Shown: one piece after another, positions 36,037 through 43,706 of the stretch
Numbering within the stretch: the stretch's first letter is position 1
How the letters are laid out: each line of letters starts with the position of its first letter
NCBI RefSeq assembly: GCF_003986935.1
Contig: NZ_RJZE01000034.1
Location: forward strand, 1-59,759
Source: Paraburkholderia kururiensis JCM 10599 = LMG 19447
GTDB taxonomy: Bacteria; Pseudomonadota; Gammaproteobacteria; Burkholderiales; Burkholderiaceae
DNA length: 59,759 nt
Direction of reading: 5' to 3'
Notes under the pieces: model-generated
What the model saw: only the letters and a program-made list of their open reading frames with translations
Told to the model about the DNA's origin: nothing
Databases searched by the model: none
Translations under genes and position numbers: made by a program

Positions 36037-37098
36037 GTGCTCGAACGAGCGTTCCAGTTGTTCAACGATCGACCCGCCACGTCGCGCCGCCGCGTGGCCG
36101 GCATCTACGCCTTCCTGCTGGCGTTCAATGTCGCCGCCTGGGGCTGGGCCTTCGCGGCGTTTCACGACAAACCGGTGCTGCTCGGCACCGCACTGCTCGC
36201 CTACACGTTCGGCCTGCGCCACGCCGTGGACGCGGACCACATCGCCGCCATCGACAACGTGACGCGCAAGCTTGTCGGCGCACGTCGCAATCCGCTTTGC
36301 GTGGGGCTGTTCTTTTCGCTGGGGCATTCCACCGTGGTGGTGCTGATGTCGGTGGCCGTGGCCTGCGCGACCACGCGCATCGCCGCGCAGTTTCCGCAGT
36401 TCAGGGCCGTGGGGGGCATGATTTCGACGGTGGTGTCGGCGTCGTTTCTGTTTCTGCTCGCGGCGGCCAATTTCGCGATTCTCAAGTCGGTGTATCGCAC
36501 GTTTCGCGCGGTGCGGCGCGGCGAGGTGCTGGTGGAGGAGGACCTTGACCTGCTGCTCGCGCAGCGTGGCTTGCTGGCGCGCATCTTCCGGCCGCTCTTC
36601 GGGCTCGCGTCGCGCAGCTGGCATCTGTATCCCATCGGATTCTTGTTCGGGCTCGGCTTCGATACCGCCACGGAGGTCGCGCTCTTCGGTATCTCCGCGG
36701 CCCAGGCCTCGGACGGTCTGTCGTTCTGGTCGGTCATGGTCATGCCGGTGCTTTTCACGGCGGGCATGTCGCTGGTCGATACGACCGACGGCATCCTCAT
36801 GACGGGCGCCTATCGCTGGGCGTTCGTGCGGCCTATCCGCAAGCTCTACTACAACCTGACGGTGACGTTCGTTTCGGTGGTGGTGGCGGTGGCGATTGGC
36901 GGCGTGGAGGTGCTTGCGCTGGCCGCCGACAAGCTCGCGCTCAAGGGGCCGTTCTGGGACACGCTCGCGCTGGCCTCCGAAAACTTCGGCCTTGTCGGCT
37001 ACTTCGTGATCGGCCTGTTCGTGCTGTGCTGGCTGGTGTCGGCGCTCGTGTACCGCGTGAAGCGCTACGACGAGATCGAGGTGAAGGTAGCGGGGTGA
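36037..37098 (+). CDS. NiCoT-family nickel/cobalt permease
   Basis: A 353-residue membrane protein with eight predicted helices. The family signature RHAVDADHIAAIDNVTR in helix II holds the H-x4-D-H metal site, followed by LFFSLGHSTVVV, then GFLFGLGFDTATEVALF and LFTAGMSLVDTTDGILM, all diagnostic of HoxN/NixA. It imports Ni2+ or Co2+ from trace amounts. A GTG start with GGGAG six bases upstream is preferred over upstream in-frame codons. Which metal is used cannot be read from sequence; no urease, hydrogenase or cobalamin pathway genes are in the window, although bluB is. Confidence 0.9.
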   Translation: MLERAFQLFNDRPATSRRRVAGIYAFLLAFNVAAWGWAFAAFHDKPVLLGTALLAYTFGLRHAVDADHIAAIDNVTRKLVGARRNPLCVGLFFSLGHSTVVVLMSVAVACATTRIAAQFPQFRAVGGMISTVVSASFLFLLAAANFAILKSVYRTFRAVRRGEVLVEEDLDLLLAQRGLLARIFRPLFGLASRSWHLYPIGFLFGLGFDTATEVALFGISAAQASDGLSFWSVMVMPVLFTAGMSLVDTTDGILMTGAYRWAFVRPIRKLYYNLTVTFVSVVVAVAIGGVEVLALAADKLALKGPFWDTLALASENFGLVGYFVIGLFVLCWLVSALVYRVKRYDEIEVKVAG

Positions 37099-37132
37099 GC
37101 CCGAGCGGGGCGGTCATGCCAGACCTCCGCTC

Positions 37133-37209
37133 GTGCCGGGTGTTGCCGGGTGTTGCCAGATGTTGCCGGGTGATGCCAGATGAGCGATGCCACATGAGCG
37201 ACGCCAGAT
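37133..37209. repeat. 10-bp tandem repeats (GTTGCCGGGT / GATGCCAGAT), then 14-bp period
   Basis: Starting 35 bp after the permease stop: GTGCCGGGT, GTTGCCGGGT, GTTGCCAGAT, GTTGCCGGGT, GATGCCAGAT, then two GAGC spacers each followed by GATGCCACAT or GACGCCAGAT. Several units contain or create TGA. A weak hairpin (CGAGCGG at 37102, CCGCTCG at 37127) precedes it. Confidence 0.8.
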
Positions 37210-37251
37210 GGGGGACGCCCGGCGAGGGAAATACGGCGGGAAGGCGGCAGC

Positions 37252-37581
37252 CTACGGCTGTTGCCGGCTTTCGTCGCGCTGCTTGCGCACGGCGTCTTCG
37301 AGCATGCGCGTGATGTCCTTGAACGCGTCGCGCAACGCGACGTAAATGTCTTCGTTGCGCTCGTTGTTCGAGACGAGTTCGCGGCCCGGAATCGTGAGGT
37401 CGATGCGCACGTTGAACTGCTTGCCCTGGCTCTTGTGCTTCTCCTCCAGGATCAAACTGACGCGGCAGCGCATGATGTCCGGATAGATGCCGTCGAGCTT
37501 TTCGGCATGCCGGGTCACGGCGTCTTCCACGGCATCGGAGCGGTCCACGCCCTGAAACGAAATGTCCAAAGGTAGTTTCAT
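37252..37581 (-). CDS. Ribosome hibernation factor, HPF/RaiA-like
   Basis: A 109-residue short-form protein of the HPF/YfiA family: LDISFQGVDRSDAVEDAVTR, a metal-free beta-alpha fold with CRVSLILEEKHKSQGKQFNV and the end helix VALRDAFKDITRMLEDAVRK. The family binds the 30S decoding centre and stores ribosomes as inactive 70S or 100S particles when growth stops. The ATG at 37581 begins the fold; the longer open frame upstream would cross the promoter described at 37658-37725. A divergent DksA-like gene shares that promoter region. Confidence 0.85.
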   Translation of the reverse strand: MKLPLDISFQGVDRSDAVEDAVTRHAEKLDGIYPDIMRCRVSLILEEKHKSQGKQFNVRIDLTIPGRELVSNNERNEDIYVALRDAFKDITRMLEDAVRKQRDESRQQP

Positions 37582-37657
37582 TGTTTCGGTCACTCGAAGG
37601 TTGTCGTTGCTGGTCGCCGCTCGACCGTCGACGTCAGTCGCAGCGTGCGTGACCAAT

Positions 37658-37725
37658 ACGCTAAACGCCGCCGCCGCGGCCGGATTGATGTGCGTCAATT
37701 CCTCGAAGAACCGTGCCGATAGGTT
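37658..37725. promoter_or_regulatory. FNR/Anr-type box with symmetric -10 elements (bidirectional promoter)
   Basis: TTGATGTGCGTCAA at 37685-37698 matches the FNR/Anr consensus TTGAT-N4-ATCAA at nine of ten positions. Its centre is 37691.5. Rightwards, TAGGTT (37720-37725) and leftwards, TAGCGT (37663-37658) both fit TANNNT, and each is centred exactly 31 bp from the box, the spacing of a class II (-41.5) site. A leader of about 70 nt would precede the hibernation gene and about 150 nt the DksA-like gene. Confidence 0.65.
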
Positions 37726-37880
37726 TACGGAAAGGGTGGTCCGGGCGGTTGTCCGCGGTCGTGGCTGCGTTGCCGGTCCGGACGCAATGATCGGGATCAC
37801 ATGGGCGAGCCACCCCGGCAGCCTGTTTGCATGACGATGACGACGCGCACCACAGCGCGCGTGACAACGAGGAGCGAATC

Positions 37881-38276
37881 ATGACCGCATTGGACCCACG
37901 CCAGATCGACACCCTGCGCGCGTTGCTGGTGGAGCGCGAGCGAACGGTTCGCGCGGATATCGGGTCGCGCGAGGCGCATCGCGCGGACGAACCCTACGCG
38001 GACATGGCCGGCAGCGCGCCCGACGAGGGCGACGAGTCCTCAGCGGATCTGTTCGCCGACATCGACCACGCGGTGATCGACCTGCATCTGGCGGAGCTTC
38101 GCGAAATCAAGGCGGCGCTGGCGCGCATGGACGACGGCAGCTATGGCACGTGCAGCGGCTGTGGCGAGCCGGTGGGTGAGGAGCGGCTTCTTGCTTGCCC
38201 GACAGCCACGCGATGCGCGCACTGCCAGGCCGTGCACGAAAAGACCTTCGGGCCGCAGGTGACGCGCGGTTTTTGA
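37881..38276 (+). CDS. DksA/TraR-type zinc-finger protein
   Basis: A 131-residue protein with a helical N-terminus (DPRQIDTLRALLVERERTVR), a central acidic segment DEGDESSADLFADI matching the TraR/DksA coiled-coil tip region, and a C4 zinc finger of C-S-G-C and C-P-T-A-T-R-C-A-H-C. It would bind in the secondary channel of RNA polymerase and change initiation, as DksA does with ppGpp. It is shorter than E. coli DksA (151). GAGGAG lies seven bases before the ATG. Divergent from the hibernation-factor gene with a shared FNR-type box, so it may be induced when oxygen is low. Confidence 0.87.
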   Translation: MTALDPRQIDTLRALLVERERTVRADIGSREAHRADEPYADMAGSAPDEGDESSADLFADIDHAVIDLHLAELREIKAALARMDDGSYGTCSGCGEPVGEERLLACPTATRCAHCQAVHEKTFGPQVTRGF

Positions 38277-38296
38277 GACCGGCTTTTGAGACCGGC
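38271..38296. repeat. Two 13-bp repeats overlapping the DksA-like stop codon
   Basis: TTTTGAGACCGGC occurs twice in direct succession. The first copy holds the TGA stop at 38274-38276; the second copy carries another TGA. Confidence 0.85.
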
Positions 38297-38559
38297 CGGT
38301 GAGCCGACCTGGTGAAGCGAACGTTTGAACCAACACGGCGACCGCCCGGTGCTCGATGCGCCGACACATCACCTTTCGCGTGGGGGCGTTGCGAAGCGGG
38401 CAATCGAAGTTGGCATCGAGCGGCCTGCCGGAATGAACGCATGGACGAAGAAACCATGGACGAAGAAACTACACGGCCTGCGTTGCAGGGCCCCACGATA
38501 GGGGCGGGCCGCCCAGACGCCACAGCGCCCGCGCAGCCCGCCGCCATGCTGCCACGTTG

Positions 38560-38979
38560 CTACTGACCGCTCTGGTTCGGGCTATTCATATCGTTGCTCT
38601 CGCCGCCATAGTTGTCGCTGTTCGAGCGGCCCATGCGGGAATGGTTCGATGGTGTGGCTCCGGTTCCCGTGCCCATGCCGCCGCCCGTGCCGGTCACGCC
38701 CGGCGAGCCGTAGCCGCTGTCGGTCGGGCTGGTGCCTGAGCGGCCCATCGTCCCCACACCCGGCGACGTGCCCGGTGTAGCCACACCGCCCGCACCGCCG
38801 GTCGTGCCGCCGCCCGCGCCCACCCCTGCGCTGCCGCCTGATCCACCGCCACCCGCGCCCGCGCTGCCGGCACCGCCTGCACCACCTGCGCCGGCACCGC
38901 CGCCCGCCTGGGCGAATGCGCCGCCCGCGAACGTGGCCACCGCGATCGATACGAGCATTCTCTTCACTGAAGTCTTCAT
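38560..38979 (-). CDS. Secreted Gly-rich low-complexity protein
   Basis: A 139-residue precursor. Residues 1-23 are a clear Sec signal peptide ending AFA. The mature chain is mainly Gly, Ser, Ala and Thr (GGGAGAGGAGGAGSAGAGGG), with a polar end rich in Asn, Ser and Asp. GGGAGGAA upstream is a strong ribosome site. Such proteins occur in this family as periplasmic or surface fillers of unknown role. It is downstream of the photolyase in the same direction but 267 bp apart, so probably separate. Confidence 0.7.
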   Translation of the reverse strand: MKTSVKRMLVSIAVATFAGGAFAQAGGGAGAGGAGGAGSAGAGGGGSGGSAGVGAGGGTTGGAGGVATPGTSPGVGTMGRSGTSPTDSGYGSPGVTGTGGGMGTGTGATPSNHSRMGRSNSDNYGGESNDMNSPNQSGQ

Positions 38980-39246
38980 GATCGAATTCCTCCCGAAAGT
39001 CGTAGACGAATTGCGCGTCCCAATCGAGGACATGCATGCAGAGAGTCCGCAAGGCCCGTGCCGCGACGAAGTGGCCGGGCGCTGCGCGGCGGGGCTGCAG
39101 GCTTGTGCGAGGCCGCTTGAAAGAGGCGCGCGAGCAATAGAGGAATCGACACGGGGGACGTTCGAAGCTAACGGGGTACGGACCGGTCTCCCCGCCGCGA
39201 TCTGTTCCGATCACCGATCGTCGATGGCGTGGCGCAACGCCTCCGC

Positions 39247-40749
39247 CTATGCCGCGCTGTCCGCCTGTTCGCCGCGCGACCGCTGCAGGGCGTGGAGCGC
39301 TTGGAGCGCTCGCGTGCGTGCATGCTGATGATCGACCATCGGCCCCGGATAGCTCTCGCCGAGCCGCACCGACGCCGCCTCTAGTTGCGCCCGCTGCGCG
39401 AGCCACGGTGCCTGGATCGATGCATCGGGTAACCGCGCCAGTTCCGGCACCCAGCGCCGCACGTAGTCGCCTTCGGGATCGAACTTCTGCCCCTGCAGGA
39501 CGGGATTGAAAATCCGGAAGTACGGCGCGGCGTCGGCGCCGGTGCCCGCGACCCATTGCCAGCTCGCGGGGTTGCTGGCTTCGTCGGCGTCCACGAGCGT
39601 GTCCCAGAACCAGGCTTCGCCCGCCCGCCAGTCCATGAGCAGGTGCTTGACGAGAAACGACGCGGCCACCATGCGCACGCGGTTGTGCATCCAGCCCGTG
39701 TGCCACAGCTCACGCATGCCGGCATCGACGAGCGGATAGCCGGTCGTGCCGCGCTGCCAGGCGTCCAGCGATTCAGGGTCGTCGCGCCACGGCATGGCAT
39801 CGAACTGACGCCGGAAGTTCACGCGATTGAGCGGCGCGAAATGGTAGAGCAGGTGGTACGAAAACTCGCGCCAGCCCAGCTCGTCGAGAAACTTGTCGAC
39901 GCTTGCCGCAATAGGGCCGGCGCGACTGGCCTCCAGCGCCGCGTACCACACCTGCCGCACCGAGAGATTGCCGAAGCGAAGATACGGCGACAGCCGGCTC
40001 GTGGCCTGCGCGCCCGGCGTGTCGCGGCCGATGGCGTAACCGGCGAGCGTGTCGGCGAGAAATTGCTGGAGCCGGCGCTGTCCTGCTTCTTCGCCGCATT
40101 GCCAGGTGTCGCGCAATCCGCCCGCCCAGTCGGGCGCGCACGGCTGAAGTTTCAGGTCCGGGAGCGCCTTCACGCGCGAGGTGACGTGCTCCGGCACGCG
40201 AAAGAACTCGATACGCCCGGGGGCTGGGCGGGGCAACTCCGGCGCATAGTCGTGCCGCGCCGCGCGCCAGTACGCCCCGAATACCTGGAACGGCTGACCG
40301 CCGCGGGTGGTGACGGTCCATGGCTCGCGCAGCAGGTGTCCGTTGAAGGTGAACACCTCGATGCCGCGCGCTTTCAGCGCCGACTTGACGGCGGCGTCCG
40401 TCTTTCGCTGCGCGGCTGAATAGCGGCGGTTCCAGCACACCTTGGCCGCGCCGGTCTGCGCGACGAACGTTTCGATGACCTCCTGTTCGGGGCCGTACAG
40501 CACGGTCAGTCCGCCACCGCGCGCTGCCAGCGCGGCATCGAGTTCGCGCAGCGATTCGTGCAGCCACCAGCGCACGGCGCCGCCTGGCGCACGCGCATCC
40601 TGCGGCTCAGGATCGTAGACATAGACGCAGACAACGGGGTGGCCGCTCGCCGCGGCGTATTCCAGCGCGGGATGGTCCGCGAGACGCTGATCGTCGCGAA
40701 ACCAGACGACAACGGGCGGTTGCGAAGGGCGAGGCGAGCGGGACGGCAT
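39247..40749 (-). CDS. phrB: Deoxyribodipyrimidine photolyase (cryptochrome/photolyase family)
   Basis: A 500-residue flavoenzyme that uses light to split cyclobutane pyrimidine dimers. N-terminal Rossmann-like domain: VVWFRDDQRLADHPAL for the antenna chromophore. The FAD domain carries TSRLSPYLRFGNLSVRQVWY, then GYPLVDAGMRELWHTGWMHN, and ASNPASWQWVAGTGADAAPY, all classical CPD-class I signatures. Length fits. No ribosome site precedes the ATG, but no better start exists. It is divergent from a MerR-type regulator, a pairing common in Beta- and Gammaproteobacteria where such regulators respond to light. Confidence 0.93.
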   Translation of the reverse strand: MPSRSPRPSQPPVVVWFRDDQRLADHPALEYAAASGHPVVCVYVYDPEPQDARAPGGAVRWWLHESLRELDAALAARGGGLTVLYGPEQEVIETFVAQTGAAKVCWNRRYSAAQRKTDAAVKSALKARGIEVFTFNGHLLREPWTVTTRGGQPFQVFGAYWRAARHDYAPELPRPAPGRIEFFRVPEHVTSRVKALPDLKLQPCAPDWAGGLRDTWQCGEEAGQRRLQQFLADTLAGYAIGRDTPGAQATSRLSPYLRFGNLSVRQVWYAALEASRAGPIAASVDKFLDELGWREFSYHLLYHFAPLNRVNFRRQFDAMPWRDDPESLDAWQRGTTGYPLVDAGMRELWHTGWMHNRVRMVAASFLVKHLLMDWRAGEAWFWDTLVDADEASNPASWQWVAGTGADAAPYFRIFNPVLQGQKFDPEGDYVRRWVPELARLPDASIQAPWLAQRAQLEAASVRLGESYPGPMVDHQHARTRALQALHALQRSRGEQADSAA

Positions 40750-40769
40750 CGGCGGGTGAGGAGGTGAAG

Positions 40770-40955
40770 ATGTGTGACAGTTTATCCGATTGCGTGACGA
40801 GTATCGGGTATATCAATAGGAGTGAATCGGAAGATACTCGATATAGTCTTGTAATGTCACGAGAATGCGTTTCAAAGGAGGTTCGTGCGCTATCATCCCT
40901 TTCCACGGGCATGAAGCTCACCCACGTCCTTAACGAATCAGGAGACCGCGCATGA
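40770..40955 (+). CDS. Possible 61-residue leader peptide ahead of merR
   Basis: GAGGAGGTG lies five bases before an ATG at 40770, an ideal ribosome site. The 61-codon frame (MCDSLSDCVTSIGYINRSES...) ends with a TGA that overlaps the ATG of the MerR gene (ATGA at 40952). A second ribosome-like AGGAGGT (40876-40882) precedes a GTG nine-codon frame whose TGA (40912) overlaps an ATG at 40911 in the first frame. The product resembles nothing known. It may be a true leader, or chance sequence within a promoter. Confidence 0.35.
   Translation: MCDSLSDCVTSIGYINRSESEDTRYSLVMSRECVSKEVRALSSLSTGMKLTHVLNESGDRA
40798..40840. promoter_or_regulatory. Inverted repeats in the phrB-merR intergenic region
   Basis: CGAGTATC at 40798-40805 and GATACTCG at 40833-40840 form a perfect inverted repeat 27 bp apart. 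Outside it, GTGACA (40774-40779) and TGTCAC (40855-40860) form another pair with nearly the same centre. They sit between two divergent starts, the natural place for the MerR-type regulator to bind. I cannot define the promoter spacing. Confidence 0.5.
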
Positions 40956-41998
40956 AGACAAAGGCCAAGCCGGCGGCGGCCACATCCCGTAGCAATAAGG
41001 AACGCGTGAGCCCAACGGAAAGCGGGCACCGCTACCGCAGCGGCGAAGCGGCGCGGCTTGCGAACATGCCGCCTACGACGCTGCGCATGTGGGAACGGCG
41101 CTACGGCGTGATCGGTCCGTTGAAGAGCGAGTCGGGGCAGCGTCTGTATTCGGAGGACGACGTGCGCCGGCTCGTGCTGCTGAAGGCGCTCGTGCGGCAA
41201 GGGCATGCCATCGGTTCGGTGGCGCGCCTCGCTCGCAATCAGCTGGAAGCGCTCTTGCAGACGCGGCCGGGCGGCGCCGTGGCGTCCGCTCAGGCTGTGC
41301 ACGACGAGTCGGGACAGCGCGTGCGCATTGCAACGGTAGGCGCTGCGGTCTCGCGTCGGCTGCGGGCCGCGCTCGAACAGACGCAGCGCGCCGACGCCGT
41401 GGAACGGCTCGACTTCTCAGACCTGACCGAGGTCGGCGCGGCCGCGGGAAAGGGTGCGTCGGCGGATGCACTCGTCATCGACGTGCTTTCGCTCACCCGC
41501 GAACTGGCTGCACAAGTGCTGGAGATGCGCGACCGCCTGCATGCGCGGATGGCTGCCGTCAGCTACGCATACGGCAACGCGCAGGCGACTGAAACGCTGC
41601 GCATGGGCGGCGTGCGGTTGTACCGCGCACCGATGAGTGCCGTGGAAATGCGCCAGCTCGCGGGCGACCTCTACGCGGGCGGCAAGGGCGAAGCGCCCCT
41701 GGGTCTGGAGAGCAACGGCGTGCGTGCGCCGCGCCGTTTCGATGACGAAACGCTGGAACGCGTGATGGCTCAGTCGTCGGTGGTGCGCTGCGAATGTCCG
41801 CAGCACCTGGGCGAACTGATCATGCGTCTGGACGCCTTCGAGCGCTATAGCGACGACTGCACCTCGCGATCGGTGGACGACGCTGTGCTGCATCGGCACC
41901 TGGGCAACGTGGCGAACCAGGCGAGAGTCATGCTCGAAGCCGCGCTCGAGCGGGTCGTGGCTGCCGAGGAAACACGAGGCGGACCGCAGGCGTCATGA
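40952..41998 (+). CDS. MerR-family regulator with degenerate B12-binding-like domain
   Basis: A 348-residue regulator. Residues 25-95 form the MerR winged helix (YRSGEAARLANMPPTTLRMW, then RLYSEDDVRRLVLLKALVRQ). The middle (about 120-240) looks like the Rossmann fold of cobalamin-binding LitR/CarH proteins, but the D-x-H-x-x-G motif that ligates B12 is absent. The C-terminus (CPQHLGELIMRLDAFERYSD) is helical. AGGAG seven bases before ATG. By position it probably regulates phrB; by analogy with LitR it may act in a light response, possibly with a partner protein. It overlaps the convergent hipA gene by six bases, both stops sharing the palindrome TCATGA. Confidence 0.85.
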   Translation: MKTKAKPAAATSRSNKERVSPTESGHRYRSGEAARLANMPPTTLRMWERRYGVIGPLKSESGQRLYSEDDVRRLVLLKALVRQGHAIGSVARLARNQLEALLQTRPGGAVASAQAVHDESGQRVRIATVGAAVSRRLRAALEQTQRADAVERLDFSDLTEVGAAAGKGASADALVIDVLSLTRELAAQVLEMRDRLHARMAAVSYAYGNAQATETLRMGGVRLYRAPMSAVEMRQLAGDLYAGGKGEAPLGLESNGVRAPRRFDDETLERVMAQSSVVRCECPQHLGELIMRLDAFERYSDDCTSRSVDDAVLHRHLGNVANQARVMLEAALERVVAAEETRGGPQAS

Positions 41999-43339
41999 GT
42001 CGTACTCGCCTGCAAGCGCATCGGCATTGCGCTGCAGCCCCTTGAAAATGGTCTCGGCCACGCGCGGCGGGAAGCCTGACGGTAACGCCGCGCCCACTTC
42101 GGCGATGACCGCCGGTGTTCTCTCGATAATCGGCGCGATGAGCGACGCCGCGTTCTCGCCGTAGAAGCAGCGCCGGGCCATCTCGTCCAGATGTGCGCGG
42201 CGGATCTCCTGCATGCGGTAGCGGGGGTGATTGCCGGGAACGGCCATGGCGAGGCGCGCCTTGTACCAGGACCACTGGCTGCCGCCGTCGCCTTCGACCG
42301 GCCAGATCGACATCACGTCGTAGAGCGGCGTGAGCGCGAAGGCGCCGCGCGCCAGCAGGTGGAGGCTGAAATTCTTCGCGTGACCGTCCGGTGCGGCCAG
42401 CATCCAGAACAGAATCTGCGCGCCAAGCAGCGTTTCGATGTCCTTCAGCCCATTCGCGGACTGCCGAAGCCGGTCGGCAATCTGCACGAGTCCCGGCCCG
42501 CCGTCGCGCTGGTATTTCAGATGAGGCGGCAGGCCCAGCGCCTGGCAGAAATCCTCCTGCGGAAGACGCAGCAACGTCTTGCCGTCCGGCGTGAAGCGCC
42601 GGTCGAAGCGCGCCACGGCGAGCACCTTCTGGCTGCCGAACTGAAGCATCTCCGTGGATGCAACGGGCAGCCCGTAGGCGCCCAGAATGCGCATGCAGAG
42701 CCACTCGTTTTCAACCGATGCCTGCATGTCCACCTTGCGGCCGCCAATCAGCCCGAGCGGCAGCTTGAAGATATGAGTGGTGGGCGTAGCGCCGTGCGGG
42801 AGCATCCATTTGCCCTCGTAGCGCAGAAAGGCCGTCTTCTCCTGTGCGCCGGCAAGCGAAATGCGGAAGTCGTCCGGGTCCTGATCCGCCGTTGCGCGGC
42901 CGGGGTTGGGCGATACCGTGTCGAGCAGGTGACGCTCGATGGCGGCCTCGTCCACCACGCGCCCGCTGACGGTGTCCCAACCGTCGGATGTCGCGTTCGC
43001 GGGAAGAATCTGCAACGCGCCGATACAGTCGCGGCCGATGGCCTCCAGCAGGTCGAACGCGTCGAGCGACGGCGTCTTGAAGCGCGCGCCGATGCGCTGG
43101 CGAATGGCTTCGTTGTCCGGCAGCAGATTCTCGAAGAAGTTGCGCACGCGGTCGCCGCGCAGCGGCGTGGTGTCGACGCCGAACGGCAGCGAGAGCGAGA
43201 GCGGACGGCCGAGCGGCGAGGACATCCAGCCGGCGTCGTACTGGAACTCCATGGCGCCGCTGGCCGGGTTGCGCCATTCGCCGATGCGCGCGCCGTTGGC
43301 CCAGACCGAGAGTGCGCGGGTATGGGTAGGACGGCCCAT
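41993..43339 (-). CDS. hipA: HipA toxin kinase
   Basis: A 448-residue serine kinase. N-terminal HipA domain (LPFGVDTTPLRGDRVRNFFE, NLLPDNEAIRQRIG), then FRISLAGAQEKTAFL, which holds the autophosphorylated Ser equivalent to E. coli S150 (here S161) and the loop for ATP; APDGHAKNFSLH and LTPLYDVMS are the catalytic H-x-x-N and Mg-binding motifs. E. coli HipA phosphorylates glutamyl-tRNA synthetase and causes dormancy. The start is an ATG two bases beyond hipB's stop; GTG codons at 43348 or 43345 would overlap hipB. All motifs are intact, so the toxin should be active. Confidence 0.9.
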   Translation of the reverse strand: MGRPTHTRALSVWANGARIGEWRNPASGAMEFQYDAGWMSSPLGRPLSLSLPFGVDTTPLRGDRVRNFFENLLPDNEAIRQRIGARFKTPSLDAFDLLEAIGRDCIGALQILPANATSDGWDTVSGRVVDEAAIERHLLDTVSPNPGRATADQDPDDFRISLAGAQEKTAFLRYEGKWMLPHGATPTTHIFKLPLGLIGGRKVDMQASVENEWLCMRILGAYGLPVASTEMLQFGSQKVLAVARFDRRFTPDGKTLLRLPQEDFCQALGLPPHLKYQRDGGPGLVQIADRLRQSANGLKDIETLLGAQILFWMLAAPDGHAKNFSLHLLARGAFALTPLYDVMSIWPVEGDGGSQWSWYKARLAMAVPGNHPRYRMQEIRRAHLDEMARRCFYGENAASLIAPIIERTPAVIAEVGAALPSGFPPRVAETIFKGLQRNADALAGEYDS

Positions 43340-43341
43340 GG

Positions 43342-43581
43342 TCACCACGCCGTCGCGCCTGGCTCGCCGCGGCTCGCCACTTCGAGCTGGAGGTCGTAGA
43401 GCGCGGTCATGGCGAGCAGTTGCGCGACGGTGACGGTGGCCGCCCCCTTCTCGAGTTCGGACACGCGGTTCTGGCTGAGCCCGAGCCGAATGCCGGCCTG
43501 AGCCTGCGAGAGCCCCTTCGCCCGCCGCGCGCTGCGCAGGATCTGCCCGACTTGCTCTGGTGTGGTGATGAGTTGCCGCAT
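43342..43581 (-). CDS. hipB: HipB antitoxin (Xre-type helix-turn-helix)
   Basis: A 79-residue DNA-binding protein with a Xre-type HTH: EQVGQILRSARRAKGLSQAQ, then LGLSQNRVSELEKGAATVTV. It neutralises HipA and represses the operon. The start at 43581 is supported by the promoter found just upstream; the open frame continues 43 codons further but would cross the operators. The leader is about 25 nt and has no evident ribosome site, so initiation may be weak. Expected operon: hipB then hipA, matching E. coli order. Confidence 0.88.
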   Translation of the reverse strand: MRQLITTPEQVGQILRSARRAKGLSQAQAGIRLGLSQNRVSELEKGAATVTVAQLLAMTALYDLQLEVASRGEPGATAW

Positions 43582-43590
43582 GGGAGGAAA

Positions 43591-43685
43591 TATCGCTAAT
43601 GTCGATAAACGAAGTATATCGGGAATAGCGATAAATTCAAGATATCGGCATTGGCGATATTTCTGGAATATCGGAATGACCGATA
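43591..43685 (-). promoter_or_regulatory. hipBA promoter within four evenly spaced palindromic operators
   Basis: Four palindromes TATCG-N7-CGATA lie at 43591-43607, 43617-43633, 43643-43659 and 43669-43685, centre to centre exactly 26 bp. A leftward promoter fits inside: -35 TTGAAT (43640-43635), 16-bp spacer, -10 TATACT (43618-43613), start near 43606. Operator 2 covers the spacer, operator 1 the start point. E. coli hipBA has TATCC-N8-GGATA operators, so the half-site is similar. Confidence 0.85.
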
Positions 43686-43706
43686 GCCGCCATCCGGTGT
43701 ATCCGC

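Noticed and set aside
37102..37133. Terminator after the Ni/Co permease (CGAGCGG / CCGCTCG).
   Set aside because: Seven base pairs with a 19-base loop and no T run; too weak to list separately from the repeat that follows.
41993..41998. Shared TCATGA at the convergent ends of merR and hipA as a regulatory site.
   Set aside because: The palindrome simply lets both genes end in Ser-stop; overlapping convergent stops are common in compact genomes.
42191..43399. Plus-strand ORF over hipA.
   Set aside because: Antisense shadow; hipA has the complete kinase motifs.
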